This document shows positions 8,101-17,400 of a DNA stretch of 27,183 nt, piece by piece; the first letter of the stretch is position 1; the number at the start of each line of letters is the position of its first letter. The notes below the pieces were generated by a model. That model ran no database searches, had not been told where the DNA came from, and saw nothing but the letters and a program-made list of their open reading frames with translations. The stretch covers positions 1 through 27,183 of the forward strand of contig CAMDCZ010000030.1 in the NCBI GenBank assembly GCA_945890735.1, in the 5' to 3' direction. Source of the DNA: Bordetella parapertussis. GTDB taxonomy: Bacteria; Pseudomonadota; Gammaproteobacteria; Burkholderiales; Burkholderiaceae_C. Made by a program: the position numbers and the translations under genes.

Positions 8101-11100
8101 CCACTGCCAGTGATCCCGAATTGGTGCCATGATGGATTGCTGTCATCCCCGGACAACCAGTAGTTCCCGCCGGCCCAGCCGGTTGGCGCGCCTGCAGAAG
8201 CAACCGGACTGAATTCCGCCCAAGACATCAGTGCCAACTGAACACCATTGAGGGTGGCAAATCGCACCGTATTGGTGGTGCCTTTGCCCGTGGCTGTGAC
8301 CACCCCCGAGGCGTTTTGGGTGAACAAGGCATCCAAGGCATTGTGGCTCTGGCTGTCACCAGCACCCGCGGTGTTATTGCCATTGAGATCCCAAAAATAA
8401 TACACACCCGCATTGACGCCCGAGGCGATCACTTTGGGATGAATCAGCTTGCCGTAGCTGCCCAAATCAATCGACGGATTCAGTGTTGAAGTGAAAACCA
8501 ATATTTCATTTGAGCCCCCTGTCCACAAAGTTTGTGTCGCAGGGTAAGTAGCCATTGTGATTTGGTTTAAAGGGGGTTGGTTGAGGGTATTGCGGGATGG
8601 CGTTCCAGTCACACTGGTTGCATAGAAGTGGTCATTGTCAAGAGACCAATTGCTGGCTGTGAGCGTGGCTGCGTTGTTGAGTGTGAGTGCAGAAACAGTC
8701 AAAGTAGCATTGCCTGCGCTGCTGAAGTCCAGGGTACTGGGTGCATTCACCGTCATGGTTCCCAAGGCATGGGTCAAGGCGCCAAGATTCAATGTTCCGC
8801 CATCCAAGACGAACTTGATGTTGGCATTGTTCAACCCAACGCCTAAGGTCAATGTGGCGCCTGCGCTCAAAGTGATGGTTCCGCTCCCGCTGATCGCACC
8901 CAGCGAATGGTTGACAAGAGCGCCAGTAGGCGCAGCCAGCGTCAAATTCCCAGATACGCCCAAGTTCAAAGTGCCATTTGAATTGAGTGGCGCTTTGAAT
9001 GTTTGTGTTTTGCCATTGATATTCAATGTTGCGCCAGTGGCAACAGTCACGGCCGTGAGCTCACCCAATGTATTGGCGGTGGTCGCACCCAAGGTCAAGG
9101 TGCCAGCATTGATTTCTGTTGTACCCGTGTAATCACTGTTGCCCGTCAAGCTTGTGGTGCCTGAGCCCAATTTTGTGAAGCCGCCTTGCCCGGTGATTTT
9201 TTTGCTGAATGTGAACGTATCACTGCGGTTAAATGCCAGCGTGGCTGCTTGGGCAACTGTGACAAGCGAGGTGCTCTCGATGCTGCCACTGCTGGAGCCT
9301 GAGCCAATTTGCAGGGTTCCGTTGTCCACCAGGGTTGGACCGGTAAACGTGTGGTTGGCGGTCAAAGTGACTTTGCCTTGCCCCTTGCTTCTGACAGTTC
9401 CCCCGCCGCTGATGCTCACATTGTCTGTGAGTCCATTGTCGCCACGGTTGAAGATCAAAGAGGCGCCTGCACTGATCGCCACCGGCATACCGCGGTTATC
9501 GAATGAGCCACCGCCTGGTTTGGTCAGTGGCCCATTAATCGTTTGATAGGTCAATGCGCCAGGCGTGGATGTGGAGCCGTCACCCATTTCCAAGGCACCC
9601 TGGTTGATGGTGATGCCATTCGCGAACGACAAAAGACCAGTAAAGGTTTGCGTTCCCGTACCCATCTTGGTCATGGTCAAAGGGTGCAAGTCATCAAACA
9701 CCACCCCTGAAAACAGGCCATTGGTGTTGGCCACACCCAAGGTCAACCCGGCCTGACTGGAGCTGCCGCCATTTCGCCGGAAATTGCCGCCACCCTTTAG
9801 AGCATCAATTTTCAGATTGGTATCCCCAATAAGCCAAAACACGGCCCCCGGAGCAATTTCCAAGCTTGAATAATTGTCGGCATAGCTTCCCCAAAAATTC
9901 GATAAAGTACCCGCTGACACCTTGATCAAAGACCCAGCACTCAATTTGACTTCAGACCCATTGCCACTGATGTAAGCCAGTCCGGCACCAGTTTTTTCAA
10001 TGTTGCCAGTGCCTGAATAGGTGATGTTGCTGGTTGAACCATAGTCTTCCAAACCTGCGCCGACGTAGATCTCCAAAGTGGCGCCGGCAGTCAAGACAAC
10101 TCCTGTGGTGGCAGTCCTTTTACCTGTTGCGCTGGTGTTCTTGAACACCAATCGTCCAGCGTTGACATTGGTCAAACCGGTGTAGCTGTTGACGGCTGTC
10201 AATTCAGTCGCTCCCAACCCATCATGGATCACTGAACCGGCCCCGCTGATGGCTCGGTCGAATGTGTACAGGTCGTTGCGGTTGAAGGCCAGACTGGCAC
10301 CCGAAGAAATAGCCACAGAGGCGGTGTTGGTCAGGCTTCCCTGGTTAAGTCCTTGACCGATTTGCAGCACCCCAGCTGCTACGGTCGTTGATCCAGTGTA
10401 GGTATTGGTGCCTGTCAACTTCAATAGGCCGGCCCCAGCTTTTGTCAAAGCGCCTGTGCCAGTCATCGGGGCTTCGACAATGGCCAGGTCGGTGCTTTGC
10501 GAGCCCACGGTAAAGCTTGAATTGGCGCCCAATCGCAAGCTGCCCGTTCCATTTGCAACAAGGTTGTAGCCAGAGGCATTGAATGTCAGGCCACTGATGC
10601 TTGCAGCGTAGCCGTCTTGCAAACTCACCGTACCAGGCGTGCCACCCAAAATAGCCACCGCCCCGTCTTGCCAAACACCATTGACGGCGCTTGAAGGGTC
10701 GAACCAGTGGGTGTCAACGCTGTTCCAGACGCCAGTTCCACCATCGGCCGAGCTGTTTCCAGCCGTCGGGTCCCAGTGTGTGCCCATTTGAACCACGCTG
10801 GCTGTGCTGTCTTGAATATAAGGTGCACCGCCCCAGCCCGAAAAGCGCGAAAAGTTACCGTTGGCATCGAGGTAGGCCAAGCTCAACCAGGAAAATGTGC
10901 TGCCAGGGAAATCAGTGGTTTGAATGGCAGCGGCATTGCGGTACAAGGTGTGCCGGTTGACCAAGGTCACGCTACAAGATGCGCCACCATTGCTGGTGAT
11001 CCAAGTGCCCTTGCCGCCCTGGTAGCCTAAAGTAGCGTTGCCTGAACAACTTATCGCATGGCTCACCATGCTGCTTCGAATGCTCAGACCCGTCTGCAAA

Positions 11101-11459
11101 TTATTGCTGTCTGTGATGGCTGTGCCGGCAGAGGTGCCAGGCAAGCGTGACTCATCATTGAAAAACTGCACGCCCATGATGACGCCGTTGGTCCCAGCAT
11201 AGTGAGGGATTTGGCAATTGGTGAATGTGTATTGAACATCCACTGTTCGAATAACCTGGTTCGTCACCGCGCCTGTGGGAATGGCCACGTTGGTGACAAA
11301 ATTGCTGATGTCTTGAACCGGAAATACATTGCTGGTGACGTAGTCTTTACCACTTGGAAAGTCTGTACATTCCGCCCATACCCCATTGCTCCACAAGCCC
11401 ACACAAGCAATGAGGCCGCGCAACAGGTTCCAGCACAAAGCAGTGAAATGGGTTTTCAT
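5154..11459 (-). CDS. giant exported PATR-repeat (autotransporter-passenger-like) protein without its own barrel
   Basis: A 2101-aa protein. Residues 1-29 form a Sec signal peptide (ending NGVWA). An N-terminal domain with four Cys (30-225) precedes cassette 1 (about 225-960), which has six copies of the passenger-associated transport repeat (ALTKAGAG...NTYTG...G.L.IG) and interleaved FNRxD repeats. A spacer domain (about 960-1140) contains a possible Ca-binding Asp/Asn loop. Cassette 2 (about 1140-1590) restarts with the same FWD/HWD...DGGxGxW motif and has three PATR copies. Then follow a prealbumin-like domain (about 1590-1700), an SdrD-B-like domain (about 1705-1800) and a C-terminal DUF11 domain (about 1985-2101) ending ...RVTVN. 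PATR repeats normally support secretion of large autotransporter passengers, yet no beta-barrel, LPXTG or PEP-CTERM is present. The upstream neighbour carries a barrel. ATG 11459 is chosen for its signal peptide and the GGA 7 nt upstream; 11480 and 11471 are alternatives. Confidence 0.85.
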   Translation of the reverse strand: MKTHFTALCWNLLRGLIACVGLWSNGVWAECTDFPSGKDYVTSNVFPVQDISNFVTNVAIPTGAVTNQVIRTVDVQYTFTNCQIPHYAGTNGVIMGVQFFNDESRLPGTSAGTAITDSNNLQTGLSIRSSMVSHAISCSGNATLGYQGGKGTWITSNGGASCSVTLVNRHTLYRNAAAIQTTDFPGSTFSWLSLAYLDANGNFSRFSGWGGAPYIQDSTASVVQMGTHWDPTAGNSSADGGTGVWNSVDTHWFDPSSAVNGVWQDGAVAILGGTPGTVSLQDGYAASISGLTFNASGYNLVANGTGSLRLGANSSFTVGSQSTDLAIVEAPMTGTGALTKAGAGLLKLTGTNTYTGSTTVAAGVLQIGQGLNQGSLTNTASVAISSGASLAFNRNDLYTFDRAISGAGSVIHDGLGATELTAVNSYTGLTNVNAGRLVFKNTSATGKRTATTGVVLTAGATLEIYVGAGLEDYGSTSNITYSGTGNIEKTGAGLAYISGNGSEVKLSAGSLIKVSAGTLSNFWGSYADNYSSLEIAPGAVFWLIGDTNLKIDALKGGGNFRRNGGSSSQAGLTLGVANTNGLFSGVVFDDLHPLTMTKMGTGTQTFTGLLSFANGITINQGALEMGDGSTSTPGALTYQTINGPLTKPGGGSFDNRGMPVAISAGASLIFNRGDNGLTDNVSISGGGTVRSKGQGKVTLTANHTFTGPTLVDNGTLQIGSGSSSGSIESTSLVTVAQAATLAFNRSDTFTFSKKITGQGGFTKLGSGTTSLTGNSDYTGTTEINAGTLTLGATTANTLGELTAVTVATGATLNINGKTQTFKAPLNSNGTLNLGVSGNLTLAAPTGALVNHSLGAISGSGTITLSAGATLTLGVGLNNANIKFVLDGGTLNLGALTHALGTMTVNAPSTLDFSSAGNATLTVSALTLNNAATLTASNWSLDNDHFYATSVTGTPSRNTLNQPPLNQITMATYPATQTLWTGGSNEILVFTSTLNPSIDLGSYGKLIHPKVIASGVNAGVYYFWDLNGNNTAGAGDSQSHNALDALFTQNASGVVTATGKGTTNTVRFATLNGVQLALMSWAEFSPVASAGAPTGWAGGNYWLSGDDSNPSWHQFGITGSGSVNAADDVTGMWVALKAMSGFEATFWDTTGGNGVVDGGSGTWNAALNHWTGSDGASNTTWVGGSATAVFQGTAGTVSIADGYAASIGGLNFNTTGYTLAAPGSGSLALAKNSVISTPSGGSAIISAPLTGGFGLTLSGGSTILAAANTYTGATNISSGTLQIGNSGTAGDIANTSGVAIAAANATLMFNRSNDLSFAPVVSGLGLLHKAGSGKLTLTGNNTYTGGTLLSAGSLSLGSGSALGPSGTIRFEGATLQFTASNTTDYSARFSTLSNQQFKLDTNGQNVTLATGLSSSAGTLTKLGSGSLTLSGASTYGGNTSVSAGTLWINGSIDSNGAVTVDAGATLGGTGTAPGALTVNGNVSPGTTGEGTFNTGSVTFNSGATLTMDLNAPGTTGGAVNDLLVVTGDLTLDGALAINTLANFSTTGKYTLITYTGTRTGTFSSSNLAAQGYLGVIEYDDTNKQVNLVSLPRVRIAQTTTGGVGTFQFSLSGLASKQLSLTTVTPGVTVTSSHLNGGINTALEVVQTSPSGWSSTPTSVSCIDANGANNGNGSNNIGTLAGSKVVVLASAMKAGSDITCAFANTRNNLSGVVFNDGGAPSAGVNSGTPNDGLPNGGESGQAGVVVSLTNCASTVFGSTVTDNAGAYALNLAAAQSGQTVCVAITLPSKHVATGASAATTALPSGSATTVAGTAYTYTRSSHQVSFTASSSGAVVLNFGMVPESQLIVANDLTAAPGGIATHSHRFTAGTSGTLILTTQNGVSVPAALTGWSEAIYQDANCSGSYVSNAANWSPPNNTMSVTQGQSVCFVVREFVPANAQNGNSYSMQVKAQLNFSNASPSLSASYTVTDITTVSGNVVTLKKQVRNITTGGANAVWQTENAAQSGDVLEYQITFTNTSSAAVTDLAIQDGSPAWTTWTQASSGTVPANMTCTMNTPANPAPQAARACSPAVTGSGTGNLTWKFSGPLQPQASGSVLFRVTVN
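7110..7715 (-). repeat. PATR cassette 2: three passenger-associated transport repeats
   Basis: Three PATR copies are encoded near 7715-7595 (AANTYTGATN), 7500-7380 (GNNTYTGGTL) and 7230-7110 (GASTYGGNTS). The first two are separated by an FNRSN repeat. The cassette follows a second copy of the entry motif FWDTTGGNGVVDGG (near 8035), so the passenger contains two independently initiated beta-helix blocks. G+C is much higher here than in cassette 1. Confidence 0.75.
9075..10465 (-). repeat. PATR cassette 1: six passenger-associated transport repeats
   Basis: Six protein-level repeats of the form (G.GxL)TKxGxGxxxLTGxNxYTGxTxVxxGxLxIG are encoded near 10465-10350, 10250-10140, 10025-9890, 9675-9575, 9415-9290 and 9200-9075. 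Copies 3 and 4 are divergent. They alternate with an LAFNRxDxYTF-type repeat. At DNA level a recurring plus-strand tract (GTGTAG then GTTG then GTCAA) marks several copies. The cassette sits in the AT-richer half of the gene. Confidence 0.75.
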
Positions 11460-11463
11460 GTAG

Positions 11464-14400
11464 CTATCCATTGCTTTCATGGGTGATCAACCAACCCGCG
11501 TCAAATTTGCGCCAGCGCAGTTGTTTGACCACCGCGGTGCGGCGAGCTTTGCTTTGGGCGCGTTGCTTGAAACGGCTAACCACGCTGCCATCGGTCTGGG
11601 GGATGAGCTGAAGGTCATCGATCTGCACATCGACCGCCACGCTTTTGCGCATTCGGTTGCGCTGGGCTTGCATGGCACGCTGCTGAGCCTTGCTGTTGCC
11701 TGCCAATGGCGCGTAAAACGATGCGTACTGCGCCAGGTTTTTCGCTGACTGCGCCAGCGCCCACATCATGACCCGCTCGGACACATCGGCCTTGGCACTG
11801 GCATAGGGGTCGGCCTCGGGCTTGGCCGACACCATGACCTGGGGCAAGGGCATGGGCACCGGTGTTGGCGCCTGGGTCACCAGCAGTGGGCTGGATGCAG
11901 CGCCCGGCACCGACTTCAACAACGGCGAGGGCGGGTCCTCGGCAACCTTGCCAAACTGCAATGCTGCTTCGTCGAATTTCCAACGCAAACGCATGTAGCT
12001 GCCGCGGCTGGTGTAGTTTTGCCCGGCCAGGTCGGCATCTTGCAAACCCAAGAGGTTGTGCCCTGCCGATACCCACAAGCTGGGCACCACCTGGTAGCCG
12101 GTCTCCAAACCCACGGTTGATTGACGCACCCCGTCTTTGCCCCAAAGTTGTCCAAACTGCAGGCCCAAATCCCAATCGTTGTTGAGGTCAACCGTGTACC
12201 GGGTGTGCAGCATTTGCGCCCAGTAGGTGCTGGGTGAGGCTGCGTCTTGCAAGCGCGTGGTTTTGGCGGCGTGGTGCAAGCTGAGTTGCTGCCCGCGGTT
12301 GATCTGCCAATTGGCATGGGTGCTCACGATGTGGGTGGTTGACAAGCCCAGGCTCTGGTGGGCCATGTTGGCGCGAAATGGGTCCTGGCTGTCACCGCTG
12401 CCTTGGTGGATGTCTTGTAAGCGGTATTCATAGCGCGACAAGATGTTCCAGCGGTCGGCCCGTGCGGGCCGGTACGCCATGCCCACTTGCTGACGCAGTT
12501 GTTTGGTGTGGGCGCTGTTGGTCAGGTCTTGGTTGCTGGTGCGCATGCTGCGGGCGAGCAAGGTCATGTCGTTGTCGATGCGCTTGGCCACGGCCAGACT
12601 CGCCAAGCTGGCATGGTTGGTGGTGGCGTTGCGGTTTTCCAAAGCGCTGCTCATGCGCCAGGGGCCTTGGCCCCAGTCAAGCCCCAAGCTGCTGGCCGTG
12701 GCGGTGCTGGGTGAGGCGGTGCTGGCGCCGTTGTTGCTCAGGCTTTCAATGTGTTCCAGGCTGGCATTCATGCGCCATTGCTCACTGAGCTTGAAGGTGT
12801 TGCGCACGCCGGTGGCGTTTTGCGCCCAACCGGTTGTCGGCGATCGGTACTCGTTGTAGAGTCGCCCACCCTCCATGTAGGCACTCTCGATGCCCAGCAT
12901 GCTGAACCGACTCAGTTGCTGGCCATGGATGCTGGCAAAACTGTCCATGTGGTTGACCAAGGCGCGTTGTGCATACAAACGTGTCTTGTCGGTCAAGCCA
13001 AAACTGCCTCCCATGGTCAAGGCATTGCGCTCTGGGCTGTCGAGGTCTTGCTCAGCCTCCACAAAGGCTTGCAAGCGCGGCCAGTGGCGTGGCTTCAAGC
13101 TCAACCGGGCGCGGGCACTGGTGCTGGCGGTGGGTGTTGGTGTGGAGGCGGTCACCGAGCTGTTGATGTTGGAGATGCTGGCGTTGCCCACCGAGGCCGT
13201 GTTGCCAACTTGGCTGTAGGCAAAGCCATTGCTGGGGTTACCGGCGCTGTTGCCATGGCGCAAGCCCGCCTCCGCGCTCACCGACGCATTGAACTGGTGG
13301 TGGTAGGCGATGCCGGTGTTGCTGCGTTCGCTGCTGGCGGGATCGACGGCCAGGTTGTCTCGCGACACATAGCCCTCAGCCCTTAAGCGGTTGTTGGCGT
13401 TCAAGGCGTACTCCGCGTTGGCGGTGACTTCGGCGCGGCCTGCACCGGTCGTGGCACTCAGGTTGTCAAAGGCTTTGTCGGTTTGCACCCACTGGGTTTG
13501 CGCCTTGAAGTCCGTGCCTTCATGGCGCAAGGTCACCCGCGCCGCACCTCCCGAGCCTTTTTCATCGCTGCGAGACTGCACCACCTCGGCACTCAATGCG
13601 GTGTGGTCGCCCAAACGCACCAATGAAGTGACGGCCTGGAGCTCACGCTCATTCAAGGGGTTTTGGTCCTTCACCGCCGCGGTACCCAGCTGGATGCTGT
13701 CGGCCACCTTGACCTGCACATCGGTGCCTGCGACCTGGTAACTGTTGCCACCGGCATCGAGTTCGTAAGTGACTCGCAGCGACTGCGGGTTCAGGTTGCT
13801 GTCCAAGCTGGGCAAGGCTTGGACCAGCTGCAGGCTGCGGGTGATTGGCTCGAAGCTGTAGTCGGTCATGCGCGTCAGGGTGCGGCGCAACAGCACGATC
13901 TCTGGTTGGCTGCGGTCACGCACGATCAACTCGACTTTGTCGCTGCCAGCGCGGATGTCGCCCAGCACTGTGCTCAGGTTGTAAAAAGACAAACCGTTGG
14001 CAGGCAACTCTTCCACCTGTTGGGTGGCGGTGGTGCTGGCCACAAAGGAAGTGATGCGCAGGCTCTGGTCTTCGTAGCGGTGCTGCAATCCAGACAGGGC
14101 TCGGCTGTATTGGCTGAGTTGCCGCACTTCGCCACTGCTGGCGGTGTTGAAGTCGCCCAGCAACAAAAAGCTGCGGTCTTTGTCGATGCGCACATACAGG
14201 CGGCCCGCACTTTGCGCGTCGTAGCCGCGCTGCGAGCTGTCGCCATACACCGGGTAGAAGTCGTCTGGGCGCACGTCGCGCATCAATTGTTCTTTGGTGG
14301 TTTTGTCCGAGTCGAAAGCCGCGGTCAACAGGTAGTCACCCAAGATCGTGCCCTTGAAGAAGAACGCTGTGCGGCCACTGCCCTTTTTGCTGCTGGTGCT

Positions 14401-17400
14401 CGACAGGCTGTTGAGCTCTTTCTCAAAGGCATTCGCCGCACTGGGCTGGTTCAGGCCGATGCTGCCACGGCGACTCAGGTCCAGCACGCCTTCGACCACA
14501 CCCACGCCTTGCAAGGGCATGAGCGAGGGCAGGAAATTCAAGTTTTCGCTGTGGCTCACCGCCCCCGCTTGCAAGCGCACCGGCACCAGGGCTGGTTGGC
14601 CTGGGGGTTCAATCAGCAAGGTGGTTTCGCCGCCTTCCACGTAAATTTGCACACCGGTTTCATCGGCATGGGTGTCGGTGTTGAGCCAACGTGCGCCTTG
14701 GGCATTCAAACTCACCGCGGTTCGCGCCACGATCGGGATGCCTGCGCTGTCAGTGAGTTGCAACTTGATCTGTGCGGGGCGCAAGGGATCGGCGGCCAAA
14801 CGACCCACCGGCGTGAGCCGCATGCGGGCCAAGGCGCCTGGGGCTTTGACCTTGATCTTCACGCGTTGGCGCACATTGCCAAACTCGTCCATGGCCTGCA
14901 ATTCGAGTTCGTTCACGCCAGCCTTCAAGCGCACGCCGATGTATTCCTGGGCGATCAAGCCGGTGCTGGGCACCATGGCTTTTTTACCGATGCGGTTGTC
15001 GGGCACCAAGCTGCCATTGAGTTGCAAGCGCAATGACGACTGCGGCGGCCCACTCACCCGCACATTGATTTGCTCGGTCGCGACCGCATCACCGTCTTGC
15101 AGCTCAATGAAGCCCGTGACCGCAGGCAGGTTGTCCATGACCTGCTCCAAGGGCTCGGTGCTGAAGGTGACCAAGCGGTTGAGCAAGGGGTCGTTCAAGC
15201 GGCTGGTCTTGAGCAACGCCAGGTCTTCGGGTGTCAAGACTTTGGCTTTGCTATCGGTCGCCGGCGGCGGGTTGCCTGAGGGGCCCAAGCCTTGGCCCAT
15301 GCCCTGGGGCATGCGCAGCAGCGGCTGGCTGACCGAATCATTCAAGACGCCGGTGTTGCCACCCACCATGCCGCTGGCCGGCAAGCCCCGGGTGTCAGGT
15401 GTGCCAACCAGGCGCGACTCGATCGCCAATCGGGCGGTCACCAAGGCCTGCAATTGTTCGTCCACGTTTTTCGTTTGTGCCGTTTTGCGCCGCTCAATGT
15501 CTGCCTTGAGGCCTGGCCCTTCACAGTCTTTGATCGCGAAGTCGGCGCGCACAAGCTCGCCGTTTTTCACATCCAAGAATCGGCTGTGGGCTTCTCCCGA
15601 TTGGCGGTTGCTCAACACAGACAACACACTGCCTTTGGGCAAGGTGCTGGGGTCTACGCGCAAGACATGCGTGACGGGTTTCAAGCCATACAAACTCCAG
15701 CGGCCAAACGCGTCGGTGATCACGCTGTTGCCGTTTTCCAGGTAAAGGCGCACGCCGGGCACACCCGGCTCTGGGTCTTCTTGGGTGCCATTGCGGTTGC
15801 AATCGGCCCAGACCTTGCCAATGGCAAAGCCTTGGTTGCTGAACACGCCACCACTCACCCGCAGCTTGGCTTGCGCGACGTTGGAGCTCAAGCGCAAGGC
15901 GGCAGAACTCGACAAACCAGAAGCGACCGCGCTGTTGACCGCGTCCGAATCGTTCATCACACCCACACCAATGCGCAAGCGATAGCGCAATCGCATCTCG
16001 CCCTTGTCAGCCAAGTTCGCGCTGCCCGCGCTGAAGCTCAGGCTGGTGCGCCGGGTGGTTTTATTGAATTGCTGCACGGGCTCAGCGATCGCTGTGCCGT
16101 CGACCAAGGCGGTGCCTTTGACATAGGTGAAACCGGCCGGGAGCACATCGTCAAAGTGGATGTTGCCAATGGCGGCACCCGTGCGGTTGGACAAGACCAA
16201 TTCAAAGTCGACCTGGTCACCCATTTCCGCTTGGGACTTGCTGGTTTGCTTGCTCAGCAGCAAAGACGTGCCTTGGCTGACCGGGTCCAGCGGGATGTGG
16301 TTGTGCAAGACCGGGCACACCGCAGGGGAGGCGCTGGCTTTGTAGCCGGTGCGGATGTCCTTGTACCAGGTGGTGGCTTGGCTGCCCGAGGGAATCTCCA
16401 TGTGGGGCACCACGAAGCCGCAACCGCCATACACCCCGGTTTGAGAGGGAATGGTTTTGCTGGCGGTATGGGTGGCTGGCGGTGTCACGCTGAGGCTGTA
16501 GTTGCACACATCGGCCACCGGCGGGATTTGCCAGAAAAACTGGTACTGCCCATCTGCGCCGGTGAGCATGCTGACCGAGCCATCGGCGTTGAAGGTGTAG
16601 CCGCTGCTGCCCAACACTTCGGTCGGGTCGATCTTGGTCACGATGCCGCCGTCACAACTCAAGCGACGCAAGGTGAGCAAGGCGCCAGGAATCGGTTGAC
16701 GGGTGATCGAGTCGTACACATGGCCCTGCGGGTCGACCAACAAACTCGACACACTGGCACTGGTGACCAACACATTCGGGTCCACCAACTGGTTGTCTTG
16801 CAAAGCCACCAGCCAGGCCTTGTTGGGCACCTGGGTTTGCCAGCCCGGGGTGGTTTGGTTCACACGCACGGTGAAGGTGTATTCCTCGCTGGCTCCCGGG
16901 GGCAAGGTTTTGCTGCTGTCGTTGATGATGACGCGTGGGTCGATCGGTGCTTTGCCGGGGTCGGTGGTTTGGCTGTTGTCGCAAGGCGCGTCGCCGGTGT
17001 AGGCGCTCGAGACGGGCAACAAACCGCGTTTGGCCACGGGCGGCTTGACCAAGCGCCAGCTGCTGACGTTGGTGTTGGGATCGTTCGGGTTGAGGTTGCA
17101 GGCCAGGTTGTCCACCACCCGCACGTTCGGGATTTGCACATCGCTGGTATTGGCCACGGTCACGGTGTAGGTGATGTCGTATTCACCCGAGGCCAGACGC
17201 ACCGGCTTGTCCACCGCTTTGCTGATGTTCAATCCCGCCGACAAGCGCTGCAGTGCGTCCACATTGGTCAACAACAAGGGCGTTGGCACGCTGTTGTTGT
17301 TCGGGTTGAAATCGCCATCAGGGTCGGGGTTGAGTCCATTCGTGGAGACATCGGTCGCGTCCGGCAACACCGATTGGGCATAGAGCGAAGCTTGGCCCGT

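Noticed and set aside
7110..10465. Repeated DNA tracts in the PATR gene considered as CRISPR or mobile repeats
   Set aside because: The repeats are degenerate, in frame and explained by the protein-level PATR motif; there are no regular spacers or terminal inverted repeats.
13663..15036. Plus-strand open frame (457 codons) opposite the barrel region
   Set aside because: Gln/His/Ala-rich shadow sequence with no family resemblance; the minus-strand reading explains the region.
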